A stretch of DNA of 64,000 nt from Fuerstiella sp. (GCA_022447225.1 JAKVAZ010000008.1:322643-386642), one strand, 5' to 3'. Shown: positions 46,979 to 57,244, counted from the stretch's first letter. Translations and numbers: made by a program. The notes: generated from the sequence alone by a model not told the origin.

Positions 46979-47306
46979 AAAGACCGGGAGGAGGTTGATC
47001 CGGGGTGGCGATGGTTTACCTCCCCGAATTTTCCGGTCAGACCGTGCTGAATATCACCCTGCACGGAAGAAGCCGAAATCGATCAGGTATGAATGGCTGT
47101 CACCTGTCTTATCCGGTTGACTGAGGCAGTTGATCATCTGCCGGCCCTGCCATGCACTCCCGGATTCCACCGTGCCACTGCGTTTTGTAGCATCGTGAAT
47201 TATCTAAAATTCGGACATTGCTCATATTTTAACAACCGGCCTGCGTCTTTTATCCGTCTACCGGAAAAACGTCGCGTCAATTCATTTCAGTCAGGAGTCA
47301 ACTTCT
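46979..47306. other. Gene-free stretch upstream of pdxJ
   Basis: Apart from the 23-codon extension of the preceding remnant, no gene or structure is seen. It should hold the pdxJ promoter. Confidence 0.4.
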
Positions 47307-48023
47307 ATGCCGCTGCTTGGTGTGAATATTGATCACATTGCCACCGTTCGACAGGCTCGGATGACAAACGAACCGGATCCCGTCCACGCTGCAGTGCTGG
47401 CAGAAATGGGTGGAGCCGACGGCATCACTGTACACCTGCGGGAAGACAGGCGACACATCCAGGACCGGGATCTGGAACTGCTGCGACAAACAATCAGGGT
47501 GGGCATGAATCTTGAAATGGCAGTCACGGAAGAAATGACTCACATCGCGCTAAAAACCGTTCCCGAGCAAGTGACCCTTGTACCTGAAAAGAGAGCAGAA
47601 CTTACCACTGAAGGCGGCCTGAATGTCATCGGTCAGCGGGACCGTGTGGCCAACTGTGTAAGTCGGTTACAGGCTGCCGGCATTCGTGTCAGTCTGTTCA
47701 TTGACCCGGACGAATCACAGATTGAAGCTTCCGCAGCGCTCGGTGTCGATGCCATTGAAATTCACACAGGAAATTATGCCGATGCCACGAAAGCCAAAGC
47801 CCGGTCCATCGAATTTGACAGGGTCGTCACATCCGGTCATCAGGCTGTGAAGCATGGTCTGCGACTGAACATGGGACACGGTCTTACCTACCGCAATGTT
47901 CGGGCGATTGCACAGATCCCTGAACTCCACGAACTGAACATCGGACACAGTATTGTGAGCCACGCATTACTGGTCGGATTCGAAAGAGCGGTTCGTGAAA
48001 TGAAAGACCTCATTACCATCTGA
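47307..48023 (+). CDS. pdxJ: Pyridoxine 5'-phosphate synthase
   Basis: The 238-residue product is a standard PdxJ TIM barrel. [14 protein letters not shown] opens the protein, [11 protein letters not shown] (His43, Arg45, His50) and NLEMA with Glu70 follow, and [22 protein letters not shown] and [12 protein letters not shown] mark later strands, including the His of GHGL. It condenses 1-deoxyxylulose 5-phosphate and 3-amino-2-oxopropyl phosphate to pyridoxine 5'-phosphate in the DXP-dependent vitamin B6 route, in the cytosol. AGGAG lies ten bases before the ATG. It stands alone and converges with the NHL gene; pdxA is not nearby. Confidence 0.97.
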   Translation: MPLLGVNIDHIATVRQARMTNEPDPVHAAVLAEMGGADGITVHLREDRRHIQDRDLELLRQTIRVGMNLEMAVTEEMTHIALKTVPEQVTLVPEKRAELTTEGGLNVIGQRDRVANCVSRLQAAGIRVSLFIDPDESQIEASAALGVDAIEIHTGNYADATKAKARSIEFDRVVTSGHQAVKHGLRLNMGHGLTYRNVRAIAQIPELHELNIGHSIVSHALLVGFERAVREMKDLITI

Positions 48024-48210
48024 TCGTCCCCTCCACCAAACCAACCCACAGACCGACGGCGTACTCGTTCCATTTGATGATTGCTTGCGGCGAAGCACGA
48101 GGAACCTGGAAACACTCCGCAATGCCAACCGCGAAACAGTCCGGAACGGATCTGTCAAGACGCCGATTCACAGCCGGTCCGCTGTTGCAGGTTCCGACTG
48201 AACGCACCCG

Positions 48211-49218
48211 TTATCTGGCTCGAACCAGCTTTATGATGCGGCCGGAAATATTCCAGTCCTGGACATAAAGATTGCCATCGTTGTCCCAGTAAGACCCGTG
48301 TGTTCCACTGAAGACACCTTCAATCCAGTCTTCCTGAGGTATCCGGTAGCTGCGTCCTTTATCGCGGTCAAGATTGTGGCCCAGTACGGCGACAATCGTG
48401 TTGGTCCCGTCCAGAATTACGACTCGCCCGTGCAGGTCCGGCACGGAAACGAATTCACCCTGAACGGCAACAGACGTCGGCATCCCCAGTCCTGTGATGA
48501 CTTCTTCGATGAAGTTGCCGTCGAGATCGTAATGCAGCAACCGACCTTTGGGCTGATGATTGCGGTCACAAATTAACAGACGCGGGGGATCATACCGTGT
48601 ATCAAGTGTCATTCCGTGAGCCGTGTTGAATTCTCTAAGTCCGTTGCCTTTTTTGCCAAAGTGCATCAGGTACCGACCATCGCTGTCAAACTTAAAAACA
48701 TGATTACTTGCGTAGCCGTCTGACAAAATGATGTCACCGTTGGGAGCAACCGTGATTGCGGTCGGACTAAATTTCTGCAGATCGAGTCCGGATTCTTTGG
48801 GAAACGGAAGCCTGAGAACAATGTCTCCGGTTTCAGAATCAAATTTGATTCCTTCGGCATTACTGTTTCGCGCTCCGTAAAGAAACTCGCGATCACCCTC
48901 TTTTCGAATTTCGATATCATGAATATTGGAATACTCGTCTCCGATAAACCGTCGAATGAGTTTGCCTTCCGGTGAGAAGACGAACACACCAATGTTGGCG
49001 CTGGTGTAAATACTGCCGGCACTGTCAACAACGACCCCGCCATGAGTAGGACCGATAATTGATTTGCCGTCTTCATCCAGTCCCCAGCCAGGGACGGTAT
49101 CAAAAGTCATGGCTCCGCTGCCCATCCGTACCGGAGCAATGTCGTCTGCAGCGGAGGCCTGGAACAAGATGCTCATCACCATTACGAGCACAAACGAGAA
49201 TTCTGTGTTCTTCATCAT
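48211..49218 (-). CDS. Exported NHL-repeat / six-bladed propeller protein
   Basis: I start at ATG 49218, one of two adjacent ATGs, because AGGA lies six to eight bases upstream and a signal peptide follows (cleavage near ASA-AD); the upstream open frame of 54 codons has no coding look. The 335-residue product has NHL-type strands such as GVVVDSAGSIYTS, PTAITVAPNGDIILSDGYAS, and HGSYWDNDGNLYVQDW. This resembles the propeller of peptidyl-alpha-hydroxyglycine amidating lyase-like proteins, frequent in planctomycetes. No catalytic assignment is made. The gene is divergent from a DUF1501 gene across a 711-base gap. Confidence 0.85.
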   Translation of the reverse strand: MMKNTEFSFVLVMVMSILFQASAADDIAPVRMGSGAMTFDTVPGWGLDEDGKSIIGPTHGGVVVDSAGSIYTSANIGVFVFSPEGKLIRRFIGDEYSNIHDIEIRKEGDREFLYGARNSNAEGIKFDSETGDIVLRLPFPKESGLDLQKFSPTAITVAPNGDIILSDGYASNHVFKFDSDGRYLMHFGKKGNGLREFNTAHGMTLDTRYDPPRLLICDRNHQPKGRLLHYDLDGNFIEEVITGLGMPTSVAVQGEFVSVPDLHGRVVILDGTNTIVAVLGHNLDRDKGRSYRIPQEDWIEGVFSGTHGSYWDNDGNLYVQDWNISGRIIKLVRAR

Positions 49219-49929
49219 CCACGGTCCTGATCGTATTTCGTTAGAAGGCTGAGTAGCTCGGGTGAATTGCCCCGATTTGTGACTGTGGCCAACGTGTACG
49301 ACACAGTGGTCACCTGATCCGGCGGCACAGAGTATGGCTGCGACAGCTCGCCAGACCGAAGCCTGCAGCCAGTTCGACATTGAGACGTCCTGTGTTTCGT
49401 CTCCTCGAAGTCTTTTGTTGTGACTGCAGTATCAGTTCGCCCGACGCTTGTTGCAACCAATTCGGTTGGAACTGTCGGTGCCGGTGAACAGATAAGATGA
49501 TATTTCATTTCCTTTTTATGTCAGTGCAGAGACGTTCCGGTTAGCCGAGGATTCGCCCGAAAACCCACAGTATGAATCTGGAGTTACAGATTTCGGAACG
49601 GATCCACAAAACAGTTTGCAACAGTCGTTTGCACAAAACACGGCAGGAGACGCCAACTGCAAAGCGGGATAACAGTTCGTCTGGTTGGGATCTTTGTCTT
49701 TCTGACTGAGGACATATATGGCGGTTCGGCACGTAAGATCGGTACGACTGCGGTCTACTAAGGTCAATTTCCCGGGATCACCGCCTTTTTTTCGTTTCCG
49801 GCGTTGTAATGCTGCCGAATAAAAAATTGAGTGTGAATTCCAGGGTTCTCTTTCCGTTTCGCCTGAATTCCAGGATACTATGTGTTCAGCTTTGGTCCTG
49901 CGATTTCCGGAGTCGGTAGCCGTTCTATC
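49219..49929. other. Gene-free stretch between divergent genes
   Basis: No gene could be supported. The region includes a run of seven T residues near 49787 and should contain the promoters of the NHL and DUF1501 genes. Confidence 0.45.
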
Positions 49930-51399
49930 ATGTTGACTATTCCTGGTTCAAAAACACGATACTGTGATGGAGTCGATCGCCGCAGCTTCCTGCAGATTGG
50001 CGGTCTGGCAATGGGAGGAGCCTCCCTGGCAGATATTCTGCGCGCCGAACAGCAGCAGGGACATTCTCAGTCGAACAAGTCGATCATCATGATCATTTTG
50101 CCAGGCGGCCCACCCCACCTGGATATGTTCGACATGAAACCAAACGCGCCGACGGAAATTCGCGGCGAGTTTGATCCGATTGATACCAGCGTCCCCGGCA
50201 TTCGAATCACAGAACTGATGCCTCGCACGGCGGCGTTGATGGACAAGCTCACGATCATTCGATCGCTTCACGGAGGAATCGATGACCACAACGTCCACAT
50301 TAATCTGACTGGGTGGGAAACACATCCGCAGCAGGGTGATTCGCCGCTGCGGCAGGGATATCCAACCGGTGGCTGGCCTTCGATTGGCTCTGTCATTTCG
50401 CATCTGAAAGGTCCGGCCGTTCCGGGAATGCCTCCGTTTGTGAGCCTCGCACCGCCGAATGCGGAATCAACAACCCGTGCCTCTCTCAATCAGCCGGGTT
50501 TTTTGGGTATCGGTCAGGCAGGGTTTGAACCGAACCGCAAAAAACGTGATGACATAACTTATAAATCGGGAGTAACAAGAGAACAGGTTGCGCGTGACGG
50601 CGAACAGGAAGCAGAGATTACTCTGCGGGACATGTCACTCGACCGATTTGGGGACCGTCGAGCGCTGCTGCATTCTTTTGACCGCCTGAGACGCGACATG
50701 GACGGCTCAGGTGTGATGTCAGGCCTGGACGACATTAATCGTCAGGCTTTCAGCATCCTGACGTCCGGCCGGCTTGGTGATGCACTCAATTTTAAACTCG
50801 AATCACATCAGCTCCGCAGGGAGTATGGAATCAGTGATGCAGAAGTTCCGGCACATGGCGGACCGGAGTTGCTGAAGCAGTTTTTAGTCGCCAGAAGGCT
50901 GGTACAGGCGGGGTGTCGCTGTGTGACCTTGGCATTCAGTGTCTGGCCGATGGATCGGGAAAGTCGGGGCGGATTTAACTGGGACTTTCATTCCGACAAC
51001 TTCAATAAATCACGTCTGTTCGTTCCTATGCTGGATACAGGGCTGTCAGCTTTGATCCGGGATCTGGATAATCACGATCTGCTCGAGGATACATCAGTGG
51101 TCGTGTGGGGAGAATTCGGTCGTACGCCTCGAATCAATAAACAGGCCGGACGCGATCACTGGCCCAATGCAGCTTCTGTCCTGCTTGCCGGTGGAGGCAT
51201 GAAAACCGGTCAGACAATAGGCTCAACAAATCGGTACGCCGAAGAACCGAAAGATCGACCGATTCATTACCGGGACGTGTTTGCTTCGCTTTATCGCAAT
51301 ATCGGCATCAATGCCGCACATACCCATGTGACTGACTTACGTGGTCGACCTCATCCTCTTGTCGACGGTCGCATGCCGATTCACGAACTGTATTCGTGA
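49930..51399 (+). CDS. DUF1501 protein, Tat-exported
   Basis: I start at ATG 49930 (489 residues), just ahead of the twin-arginine leader DRRSFLQIGGLAMGG; a GTG at 49882 is an alternative. The conserved blocks LPGGPPHLDMFDMKP, HNVHINLTGWE, VVVWGEFGRTP and GRDHWPNAAS identify DUF1501, a sulfatase/phosphatase-fold family. The family role is unknown; Tat export places it in the periplasm. It is monocistronic and converges with the TAXI gene, ending 24 bases before it. Two paralogues are at 28113-30883. Confidence 0.92.
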   Translation: MLTIPGSKTRYCDGVDRRSFLQIGGLAMGGASLADILRAEQQQGHSQSNKSIIMIILPGGPPHLDMFDMKPNAPTEIRGEFDPIDTSVPGIRITELMPRTAALMDKLTIIRSLHGGIDDHNVHINLTGWETHPQQGDSPLRQGYPTGGWPSIGSVISHLKGPAVPGMPPFVSLAPPNAESTTRASLNQPGFLGIGQAGFEPNRKKRDDITYKSGVTREQVARDGEQEAEITLRDMSLDRFGDRRALLHSFDRLRRDMDGSGVMSGLDDINRQAFSILTSGRLGDALNFKLESHQLRREYGISDAEVPAHGGPELLKQFLVARRLVQAGCRCVTLAFSVWPMDRESRGGFNWDFHSDNFNKSRLFVPMLDTGLSALIRDLDNHDLLEDTSVVVWGEFGRTPRINKQAGRDHWPNAASVLLAGGGMKTGQTIGSTNRYAEEPKDRPIHYRDVFASLYRNIGINAAHTHVTDLRGRPHPLVDGRMPIHELYS

Positions 51400-51423
51400 T
51401 CAAATCTGAAACGGACACTGTCC

Positions 51424-52803
51424 TCAGGCGGCTCGCTTCAAATGCTGTTCATTGATGCGGCGACTGACCAGTTTCAGGTGCATCCGCAGGTTGTAAAACT
51501 CTTCCATGTAGGAAAGTGGAACGTCAATCGCCTGCAGTTCTTTTTCAATTCGCTCCAGTTCAGTTCGATATATCATTACCGAACGTGAAGTGTTTTGGTC
51601 CGACAGTTGCTGATCAATTCTTCGCAGCACTTCATACCAGCGATAGATTCTGGAACGAATCCGCCAGCGGTAAATGGGTGGAGTCAGTCGGACCAGAGGT
51701 ATCAGCAGCGTGAGCATGGGCACCAAAAGAATTCTGGTTCGTGAAATCAATGAAGAGACCCAGAAGGGCAGATAGCGGTCGAACAGCGACGGACCGTGCT
51801 TGAAATATTCAGCTGCCGAGGCGTTCAAAGGGTGTTCAGACAGCCGCACGTTTGGAAAATCACCGGGACGCACAAACAGGCCTCCGCCGCTGTGGACTTC
51901 CTGGGCCGCCTTCAGGAAAAGCGGGATAAAGGCTTCGTGCAGATCGGTTGAAGCAACCAGGTTTGCAGCCGGAGCAATCATCTTTATATCCCGGGAAGGA
52001 AGGTCGGTCTGCAGATCCACGACACCCTGAGCCAGAGTTAAGGACAGCATCCACGGAAACAGTTGTGCATAGGCGGCCTGCCGTTTAAGACTCACTAGGT
52101 TCACAGCGGGTGACCGAATCAGTTCCTCGATGTAACCCGAATCAGCCGACGTCACAAAAAAAGCCGCGTCAAGTTCGCCTCGACGCAGCGCTACTGCCGC
52201 GTCAAACCCCGTGCGGGAATCAGGGTAAAACGACCGACTGGCTGCGGACAGTCCGCTGGCACGCAGGACCTGTTCGGACATACAACGGGTCCCGCTCCCC
52301 TGAGGACCGACAGCGACACGCAGTCCCCTGAGTTCACGAATGTCACTCAGAACGCTGTCCCCACGGCAAAAAATCCACAGGGGCTCCGGATAGAGACAGG
52401 CAACCGTCTCCAGTGTACTGTCGGATGTCAGAGAAGGAGCTGTTCCTCCCTGAACGATTGCGATATCGACATCGTCATCGGAGATCAGTAAATCGTAGTT
52501 TTCGACAGATCCGTTTGTCTCACGAATGTTTAACGTAATTCCATTTCGGGCCAGGCGGGTGGCATACTGCGTGCAAAAGCGGTAGTAAGCTCCGTCACGA
52601 TGTCCGGCGGCGATGGTGATCTCTTTAGGCGGAGCAGGGGCCATGTACATCCATGCGACGGCGAATCCGGTCAACGCGATGGCAACGGCCGGACCAAACG
52701 CTTTCCACAGTTCACTGCAATCGTCAGACGAACCATGCCGACCGGCAGCGGGATCCTGTTCGGAATCAATGCCGGTCTCCAGTCCGGATTTGCGGCGGAC
52801 CAT
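51424..52803 (-). CDS. TAXI-family TRAP solute receptor, membrane-anchored
   Basis: GGAGGAA lies seven bases before ATG 52803. The 459-residue product is not a free periplasmic protein: a hydrophobic N-terminal anchor (about 36-55) precedes the TAXI receptor domain (about 60-330; ITIAAGHRDGAYY, GPQGSGTRC), then a second hydrophobic segment (about 347-371) and an 88-residue charged, helical tail likely in the cytosol. TAXI receptors bind small organic acids for TRAP transporters. No TRAP permease gene is nearby. The two-anchor form suggests a sensor or a partner of a distant permease. Confidence 0.87.
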   Translation of the reverse strand: MVRRKSGLETGIDSEQDPAAGRHGSSDDCSELWKAFGPAVAIALTGFAVAWMYMAPAPPKEITIAAGHRDGAYYRFCTQYATRLARNGITLNIRETNGSVENYDLLISDDDVDIAIVQGGTAPSLTSDSTLETVACLYPEPLWIFCRGDSVLSDIRELRGLRVAVGPQGSGTRCMSEQVLRASGLSAASRSFYPDSRTGFDAAVALRRGELDAAFFVTSADSGYIEELIRSPAVNLVSLKRQAAYAQLFPWMLSLTLAQGVVDLQTDLPSRDIKMIAPAANLVASTDLHEAFIPLFLKAAQEVHSGGGLFVRPGDFPNVRLSEHPLNASAAEYFKHGPSLFDRYLPFWVSSLISRTRILLVPMLTLLIPLVRLTPPIYRWRIRSRIYRWYEVLRRIDQQLSDQNTSRSVMIYRTELERIEKELQAIDVPLSYMEEFYNLRMHLKLVSRRINEQHLKRAA

Positions 52804-53155
52804 TCATTTCCTCCACTTGACACAGAATCGCCGACTTTTCATCGGTAATTCATGCCGATTCAGACATTAACAGCCGGAATTTCATCCGCTGTGCGGACAG
52901 ACGAGGGTCACCTTCTGATGTAATTCGGCCTCCACATTCGTTAGGACGTATCCGGATTCTCCAAATACGAACAACGCACTCCCGAGTCGCATGCAGGTTC
53001 AGCCCGAATTACCTGGTTTCAACCTGGACCGTGACGTCCTGGGCAGGAATGGATTCGAAAACATTGAAAGCCGTTGATCGAGTCGCTAATAATTCGGCTC
53101 AATTCGTAAACATCATTCCGAACTTTTCGTCCAGGACAGCGCGGCAGAACCAGCT
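52804..53155. other. Gene-free stretch between divergent genes
   Basis: No gene or clear hairpin was found. It should contain the promoters of the TAXI gene and of the MoxR operon. Confidence 0.4.
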
Positions 53156-54145
53156 ATGCAAACCGAACTTCAGCAAGTTAAAGACCGAGTGGCGGAAAAG
53201 GCCGAACAGATACATCAGCTCAACGGCGAATTGCGAAAAATCGTCGTCGGGCAGGAACAAATGATGTCGCGACTGCTCACAGGGCTGCTTTCGGGCGGGC
53301 ATGTGCTGCTGGAAGGCGTGCCGGGACTGGCCAAAACCACTGCTGTCACAGCACTCGCTCAGGCGCTCTCGGTTGGATTCAAACGAATTCAGTTTACCCC
53401 GGATCTGCTGCCGGCTGACCTGCTGGGGACCATGATCTACATGCCTGCTCAGGGTACGTTTGCCACCCGCAAAGGACCGATTTTTTCCAATCTGATACTG
53501 GCCGACGAAATCAACCGCGCTCCGTCGAAAGTCCAGTCAGCCCTTCTGGAAGCCATGCAGGAGCGTCAGGTCACCATTGGTGACGAAACATTCGTGCTGG
53601 ACAAACCGTTCCTGGTTCTGGCCACCCAAAACCCGATTGAACAGGAGGGAACTTATCCTCTGCCGGAAGCTCAGGTTGACCGCTTCATGCTCAAGGTAAA
53701 AATCACCTACCCGGAGCCCGACGAAGAACGCCGGGTTCTGGATATGACACTCGAAGAAAATTCACCACCGATTCGTGCGGTGCTGACACCGCAGGACATT
53801 CTGGACATGCAGGAAGTGGTACGTATGATTTATATCGACGAACAGGTGCGAAACTACATCGTCTCGGTCGTCAGAGCGACACGGCACCCGGAGCAGTTTA
53901 AACTCAGCGACGTGGCTCCGCTCATTGAATTTGGAGCATCTCCGCGGGCATCGATATTCCTGGGAGTAGGCGCGCGGGCCAGCGCATTTCTGAACGGTCG
54001 CGCGTATGTGACTCCGCAGGATGTCAAAGACATCGCCATGGACGTGCTGCGACACCGAATCATACTGACGTATGAAGCAGAAGCGGAAGAAAAAACATCA
54101 GATGACGTCATCCGCGAATTGCTGACTGCTGTTCCTGTACCGTAA
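53156..54145 (+). CDS. MoxR-family AAA+ ATPase
   Basis: A 329-residue MoxR ATPase. Walker A is EGVPGLAKT (residues 53-61), Walker B LILADE with Asp117 and Glu118, sensor 1 is Asn159 in LATQNP, and the GTYPLPEAQVDRF block with the arginine finger follows. The C-terminal lid contains RASIFLGVGARASAFLNGR. MoxR ATPases act as chaperones that assemble or load metal centres onto VWA-domain partner complexes. It is the first gene of an operon with DUF58, BatD-like and BatA-like genes, the standard MoxR neighbourhood. No ribosome binding site is clear. Confidence 0.96.
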   Translation: MQTELQQVKDRVAEKAEQIHQLNGELRKIVVGQEQMMSRLLTGLLSGGHVLLEGVPGLAKTTAVTALAQALSVGFKRIQFTPDLLPADLLGTMIYMPAQGTFATRKGPIFSNLILADEINRAPSKVQSALLEAMQERQVTIGDETFVLDKPFLVLATQNPIEQEGTYPLPEAQVDRFMLKVKITYPEPDEERRVLDMTLEENSPPIRAVLTPQDILDMQEVVRMIYIDEQVRNYIVSVVRATRHPEQFKLSDVAPLIEFGASPRASIFLGVGARASAFLNGRAYVTPQDVKDIAMDVLRHRIILTYEAEAEEKTSDDVIRELLTAVPVP

Positions 54146-54222
54146 CCGACAGATTTCGATGTTCCTGATGCTGCACTGTTTCATGTCCCTGGTCGACATC
54201 GACGAATTGGTCCTTTACCGCT

Positions 54223-55104
54223 ATGCCTGAAGTTGCCGAAATTCTGCGCAAAGTACAGCGTATTCAGATTGTCGCCAATCGCTCTGTCGACGACCTGATG
54301 GCCGGCCAGTACCGAAGTGTATTTCGCGGTCGTGGTATGGAATTTGATGAAGTGCGGGAGTACCAGCCTGGCGATGACATCCGCACCATCGACTGGAACG
54401 TAACTGCTCGCGCCGGGGTACCGTTTATCAAACGATTTTGTGAAGAACGCGAATTGACAATCCTGTTTCTTGTGGATGTGTCGGCATCAGGTGTATTTGG
54501 ATCCGTCAATCAGTCCAAACTGGAGACGATGGTTGAAATTGCAGCTTTGTTAATGTTCTCGGCACTCAGAAACAACGACAAAGTTGGCCTGCATCTGTTC
54601 GCGGACGAAATTGTGGCCTGTTACCCGCCGCGTAAGAGCAAAGGGAATGTGCTGCGACTGCTGCGGGAGATGATCGCAGCCAAACCGGTCGCCGCTGAAA
54701 CCAATCTGGAAGGGGCTCTCGAATATCTGACCCGCGTTCAGAAACGTCGAGCTGTTGTATTCGTTATCAGTGATTTCCAGTCTGAGGTTTCCCGCAATGC
54801 ACTGTCCATGTCCAACGGACGCCATGACCTTGTCGCCATCACGATTTCCGATCCCCGCGAAGAGTCCTTTCCAAACGTAGGATTCATTCGGCTCCAGGAT
54901 GCAGAAACCGGACAAATTGTTGAAGTGGACACCGGAAATGAGCATATCCGGCAACTGTTTCAGCAGCAGGCCAGGCGAAACGCTGAAACCCTCTCGGCCA
55001 ATCTGCGTCGTGCCGGCGTCGACCAGTTGCCAGTGAGTACGCGAGAACCGTATACAACCAGTTTGCGAAAATTCTTCGCAGCCCGGGAAAAACGAAATCG
55101 GTAG
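54223..55104 (+). CDS. DUF58 protein (VWA-like)
   Basis: The 293-residue product has the DUF58 core: FRGRGMEFDEVREYQPGDD (residues 35-52) and DIRTIDWNVTAR (52-63), then a VWA-like domain with the metal-site DVSAS (Asp85, Ser87, Ser89). There is no membrane segment, so it is soluble. DUF58 proteins almost always accompany MoxR ATPases and are thought to be their partners. It follows the MoxR gene after 77 bases. No Shine-Dalgarno sequence precedes the ATG, which suggests a leaderless or coupled start. Confidence 0.93.
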   Translation: MPEVAEILRKVQRIQIVANRSVDDLMAGQYRSVFRGRGMEFDEVREYQPGDDIRTIDWNVTARAGVPFIKRFCEERELTILFLVDVSASGVFGSVNQSKLETMVEIAALLMFSALRNNDKVGLHLFADEIVACYPPRKSKGNVLRLLREMIAAKPVAAETNLEGALEYLTRVQKRRAVVFVISDFQSEVSRNALSMSNGRHDLVAITISDPREESFPNVGFIRLQDAETGQIVEVDTGNEHIRQLFQQQARRNAETLSANLRRAGVDQLPVSTREPYTTSLRKFFAAREKRNR

Positions 55105-55175
55105 GAATCTTGTTGTTCCTGTCCATAGCCCGGCCGTTCATGTGAATCCGGTATGTGATCTGACGATTCCCGAAA

Positions 55176-56177
55176 ATGAACTCCCGCTGCCTGTACATTC
55201 TGCTTTCACTGACGATCCTCTCCGGATGCGGGGTCGGAGAAGAAAACTTGTCGAATCAGGGCGAAGACGTTGCTGCTCCGATACGAACTGAAACGGTTCG
55301 CGGACCGGTGAGTTTAAGTCTCGAAGTCGTGCCGGCTGAGGTCCGGTTGTCCGATGAGCCGACTCTCACACTCACAATCAAATCCCGACCAGGTGTTCGG
55401 ATCACCAAACCGCCGTTTGGAGCGTCCGTCGGGGAATTCCTGATCCGGGATTACCATGAACCACCACCTGTCATCGAAGGAAAGGACGAAGTCACCCGAC
55501 TGATTTATCAGCTGGAACCTACGCGCGCCGGCACACTGACCATTGGCCCGATTGCCGTCCGATTTCAGGACAATCGCCTTAATGAGGATGGTGAAGAATC
55601 TGTGGTTGAATCTGAAGTGCTGCAGGTTGAGGTCAACACGATCATCGGAGAAGCCGCACCTTCGCTGGAAGACATGAAACCATCTCGGGGGCCTGTTGAA
55701 TTGCCATCAGCCGGGCCACCTGTCTGGGTCTGGTTCATGACGGTGATCGTGTCAGGAATAATGGCCGCTGTGGTATGGTGGATCAGGCGACGTCGGCAAC
55801 AGGCACAGCTTGAACCGCCGCTGACGGCCCGTCAGCTGGCTCAAATGGAACTCGATCGCATTATTCGTCAGCGTCTGAATGAAGCCGATGTCAAAGAATT
55901 CTACGTCGAAATCACAGGCGTGGTTCGGCGTTATATTGAGCGATCAACCGGAATCCGTGCCCCAGAGCAGACTACAGAAGAGTTTCTGCATGAAATTCTT
56001 TCGGAAACTTTATTCTCAGATGATGAGCAGCGACGTCTGCAGCAGTTTCTTGAATCAGCCGATCTGGTCAAATTTGCAGGCCACCAGCCGGACAGAAATG
56101 ATATGGATTCCAGTATCGAACGCGCCCGTGAATTCACTCAGCGGGATTCGGACCGGACCGGGGAGGCGGCCGAGTGA
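55176..56177 (+). CDS. BatD-like lipoprotein with DUF4381-like C-terminal part
   Basis: The 333-residue product starts with a lipoprotein signal (LTILSGC, Cys18), then a BatD-like beta domain (about 40-150), a transmembrane segment (about 183-203, VWVWFMTVIVSGIMAAVVWWI) and a basic, helical C-terminal region of about 120 residues that resembles DUF4381/cytoplasmic helices in MoxR operons. It overlaps the next gene by four bases (GTGA). It probably forms a membrane complex with the BatA-like protein and is a substrate or partner of MoxR. Confidence 0.78.
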   Translation: MNSRCLYILLSLTILSGCGVGEENLSNQGEDVAAPIRTETVRGPVSLSLEVVPAEVRLSDEPTLTLTIKSRPGVRITKPPFGASVGEFLIRDYHEPPPVIEGKDEVTRLIYQLEPTRAGTLTIGPIAVRFQDNRLNEDGEESVVESEVLQVEVNTIIGEAAPSLEDMKPSRGPVELPSAGPPVWVWFMTVIVSGIMAAVVWWIRRRRQQAQLEPPLTARQLAQMELDRIIRQRLNEADVKEFYVEITGVVRRYIERSTGIRAPEQTTEEFLHEILSETLFSDDEQRRLQQFLESADLVKFAGHQPDRNDMDSSIERAREFTQRDSDRTGEAAE

Positions 56178-57244
56178 ACTCGTTTCGCTTCCATGAACCT
56201 CTTTTTCTTCTGCTGCTGATCCCGGTCCTGGTTTCGGGCCTGTGGTCACTCCGGCGTGATCAGAGACTGGCGGTCACTTTTTCCAGTGTGGCACTGCTCC
56301 AGCAGCTCCCCGTCACCATGGCACAGCGGATTCGACTTCTGCTGCCGTGGCTGCGCACCACAGGAATGCTGCTGGTCGTGATTGCTGTGGCGCGTCCGCA
56401 GTTCGGCCGTGAGGAGTTTCGGATTCGTACAGAAGGTATCGCCATACAAATGTGTATCGACCGTTCCGGATCAATGCAGGCGCTGGACTTTCCGGTCGAC
56501 GGGGAACGTGTCAGCCGTTTGGATGCGGTTAAACACGTCTTCCGACAGTTCGTGGCCGGCGAGGGTGAATTTGACGGCCGACCGGACGATGTTATCGGAC
56601 TTGTGGCATTCGGAGGATTCGCAGACGCAAAATGTCCGCCAACACTGGATCACGGTACGTTGCTGGAAATGCTGGACACGGTGAAGATTCCCGAACCCAT
56701 TTATGACCGAAACGGTCAAATGGTTAATGAGCGTCTGCTCCAGGAAGAACAGGCAACCGCGATAGGAGATGCGATCGCCGTGGCCGTGGACCGACTCAGG
56801 GACCTGAAAACGAAAAGTAAAGTGATTTTACTGCTGTCAGATGGTGAAAACACGGCCGGAGTGAACACACCGCAGGATGCTGCAGACGCCGCAAAGGCAT
56901 TCAATATTCGTATCTATTCGATCGGGGTCGGATCAAATGGAACCGCACCATTTCCCTCTGTGGACATATTCGGACGTCAGGTACTGAGACCTCAGCAGGT
57001 CCGCCTCGATGAAGCAACATTGAAGGAACTGGCCCAAAAGACAGGTGGCCGGTACTTCAATGCAAAAGACACAGAGGCCCTCTCAGCTGTCTACGAGGAA
57101 ATTGACCAGCTTGAAAAAACTGAAACCGAAGGACAGGTCTATACCGACTACCACGAGTACTTCCAGACTCTGCTGCTGCCCGGAATTGCATGTGTTCTGC
57201 TGGAGCTGTTGCTGAGTGCAACTCGATTCCGAAGTCTCCCGTAG
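56174..57244 (+). CDS. VWA-domain membrane protein, BatA-like
   Basis: The GTG start overlaps the previous stop (GTGA). The 356-residue product has two N-terminal hydrophobic segments (about 8-25 and 58-75), a VWA domain with a complete metal-site DRSGSM (Asp96, Ser98, Ser100) and a downstream LLLSDGENTAG strand, and a C-terminal transmembrane segment (about 333-350). This is the BatA layout. Only one VWA gene is present, whereas many MoxR clusters have BatA and BatB. It is the last gene of the operon. Confidence 0.93.
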   Translation: MNSFRFHEPLFLLLLIPVLVSGLWSLRRDQRLAVTFSSVALLQQLPVTMAQRIRLLLPWLRTTGMLLVVIAVARPQFGREEFRIRTEGIAIQMCIDRSGSMQALDFPVDGERVSRLDAVKHVFRQFVAGEGEFDGRPDDVIGLVAFGGFADAKCPPTLDHGTLLEMLDTVKIPEPIYDRNGQMVNERLLQEEQATAIGDAIAVAVDRLRDLKTKSKVILLLSDGENTAGVNTPQDAADAAKAFNIRIYSIGVGSNGTAPFPSVDIFGRQVLRPQQVRLDEATLKELAQKTGGRYFNAKDTEALSAVYEEIDQLEKTETEGQVYTDYHEYFQTLLLPGIACVLLELLLSATRFRSLP

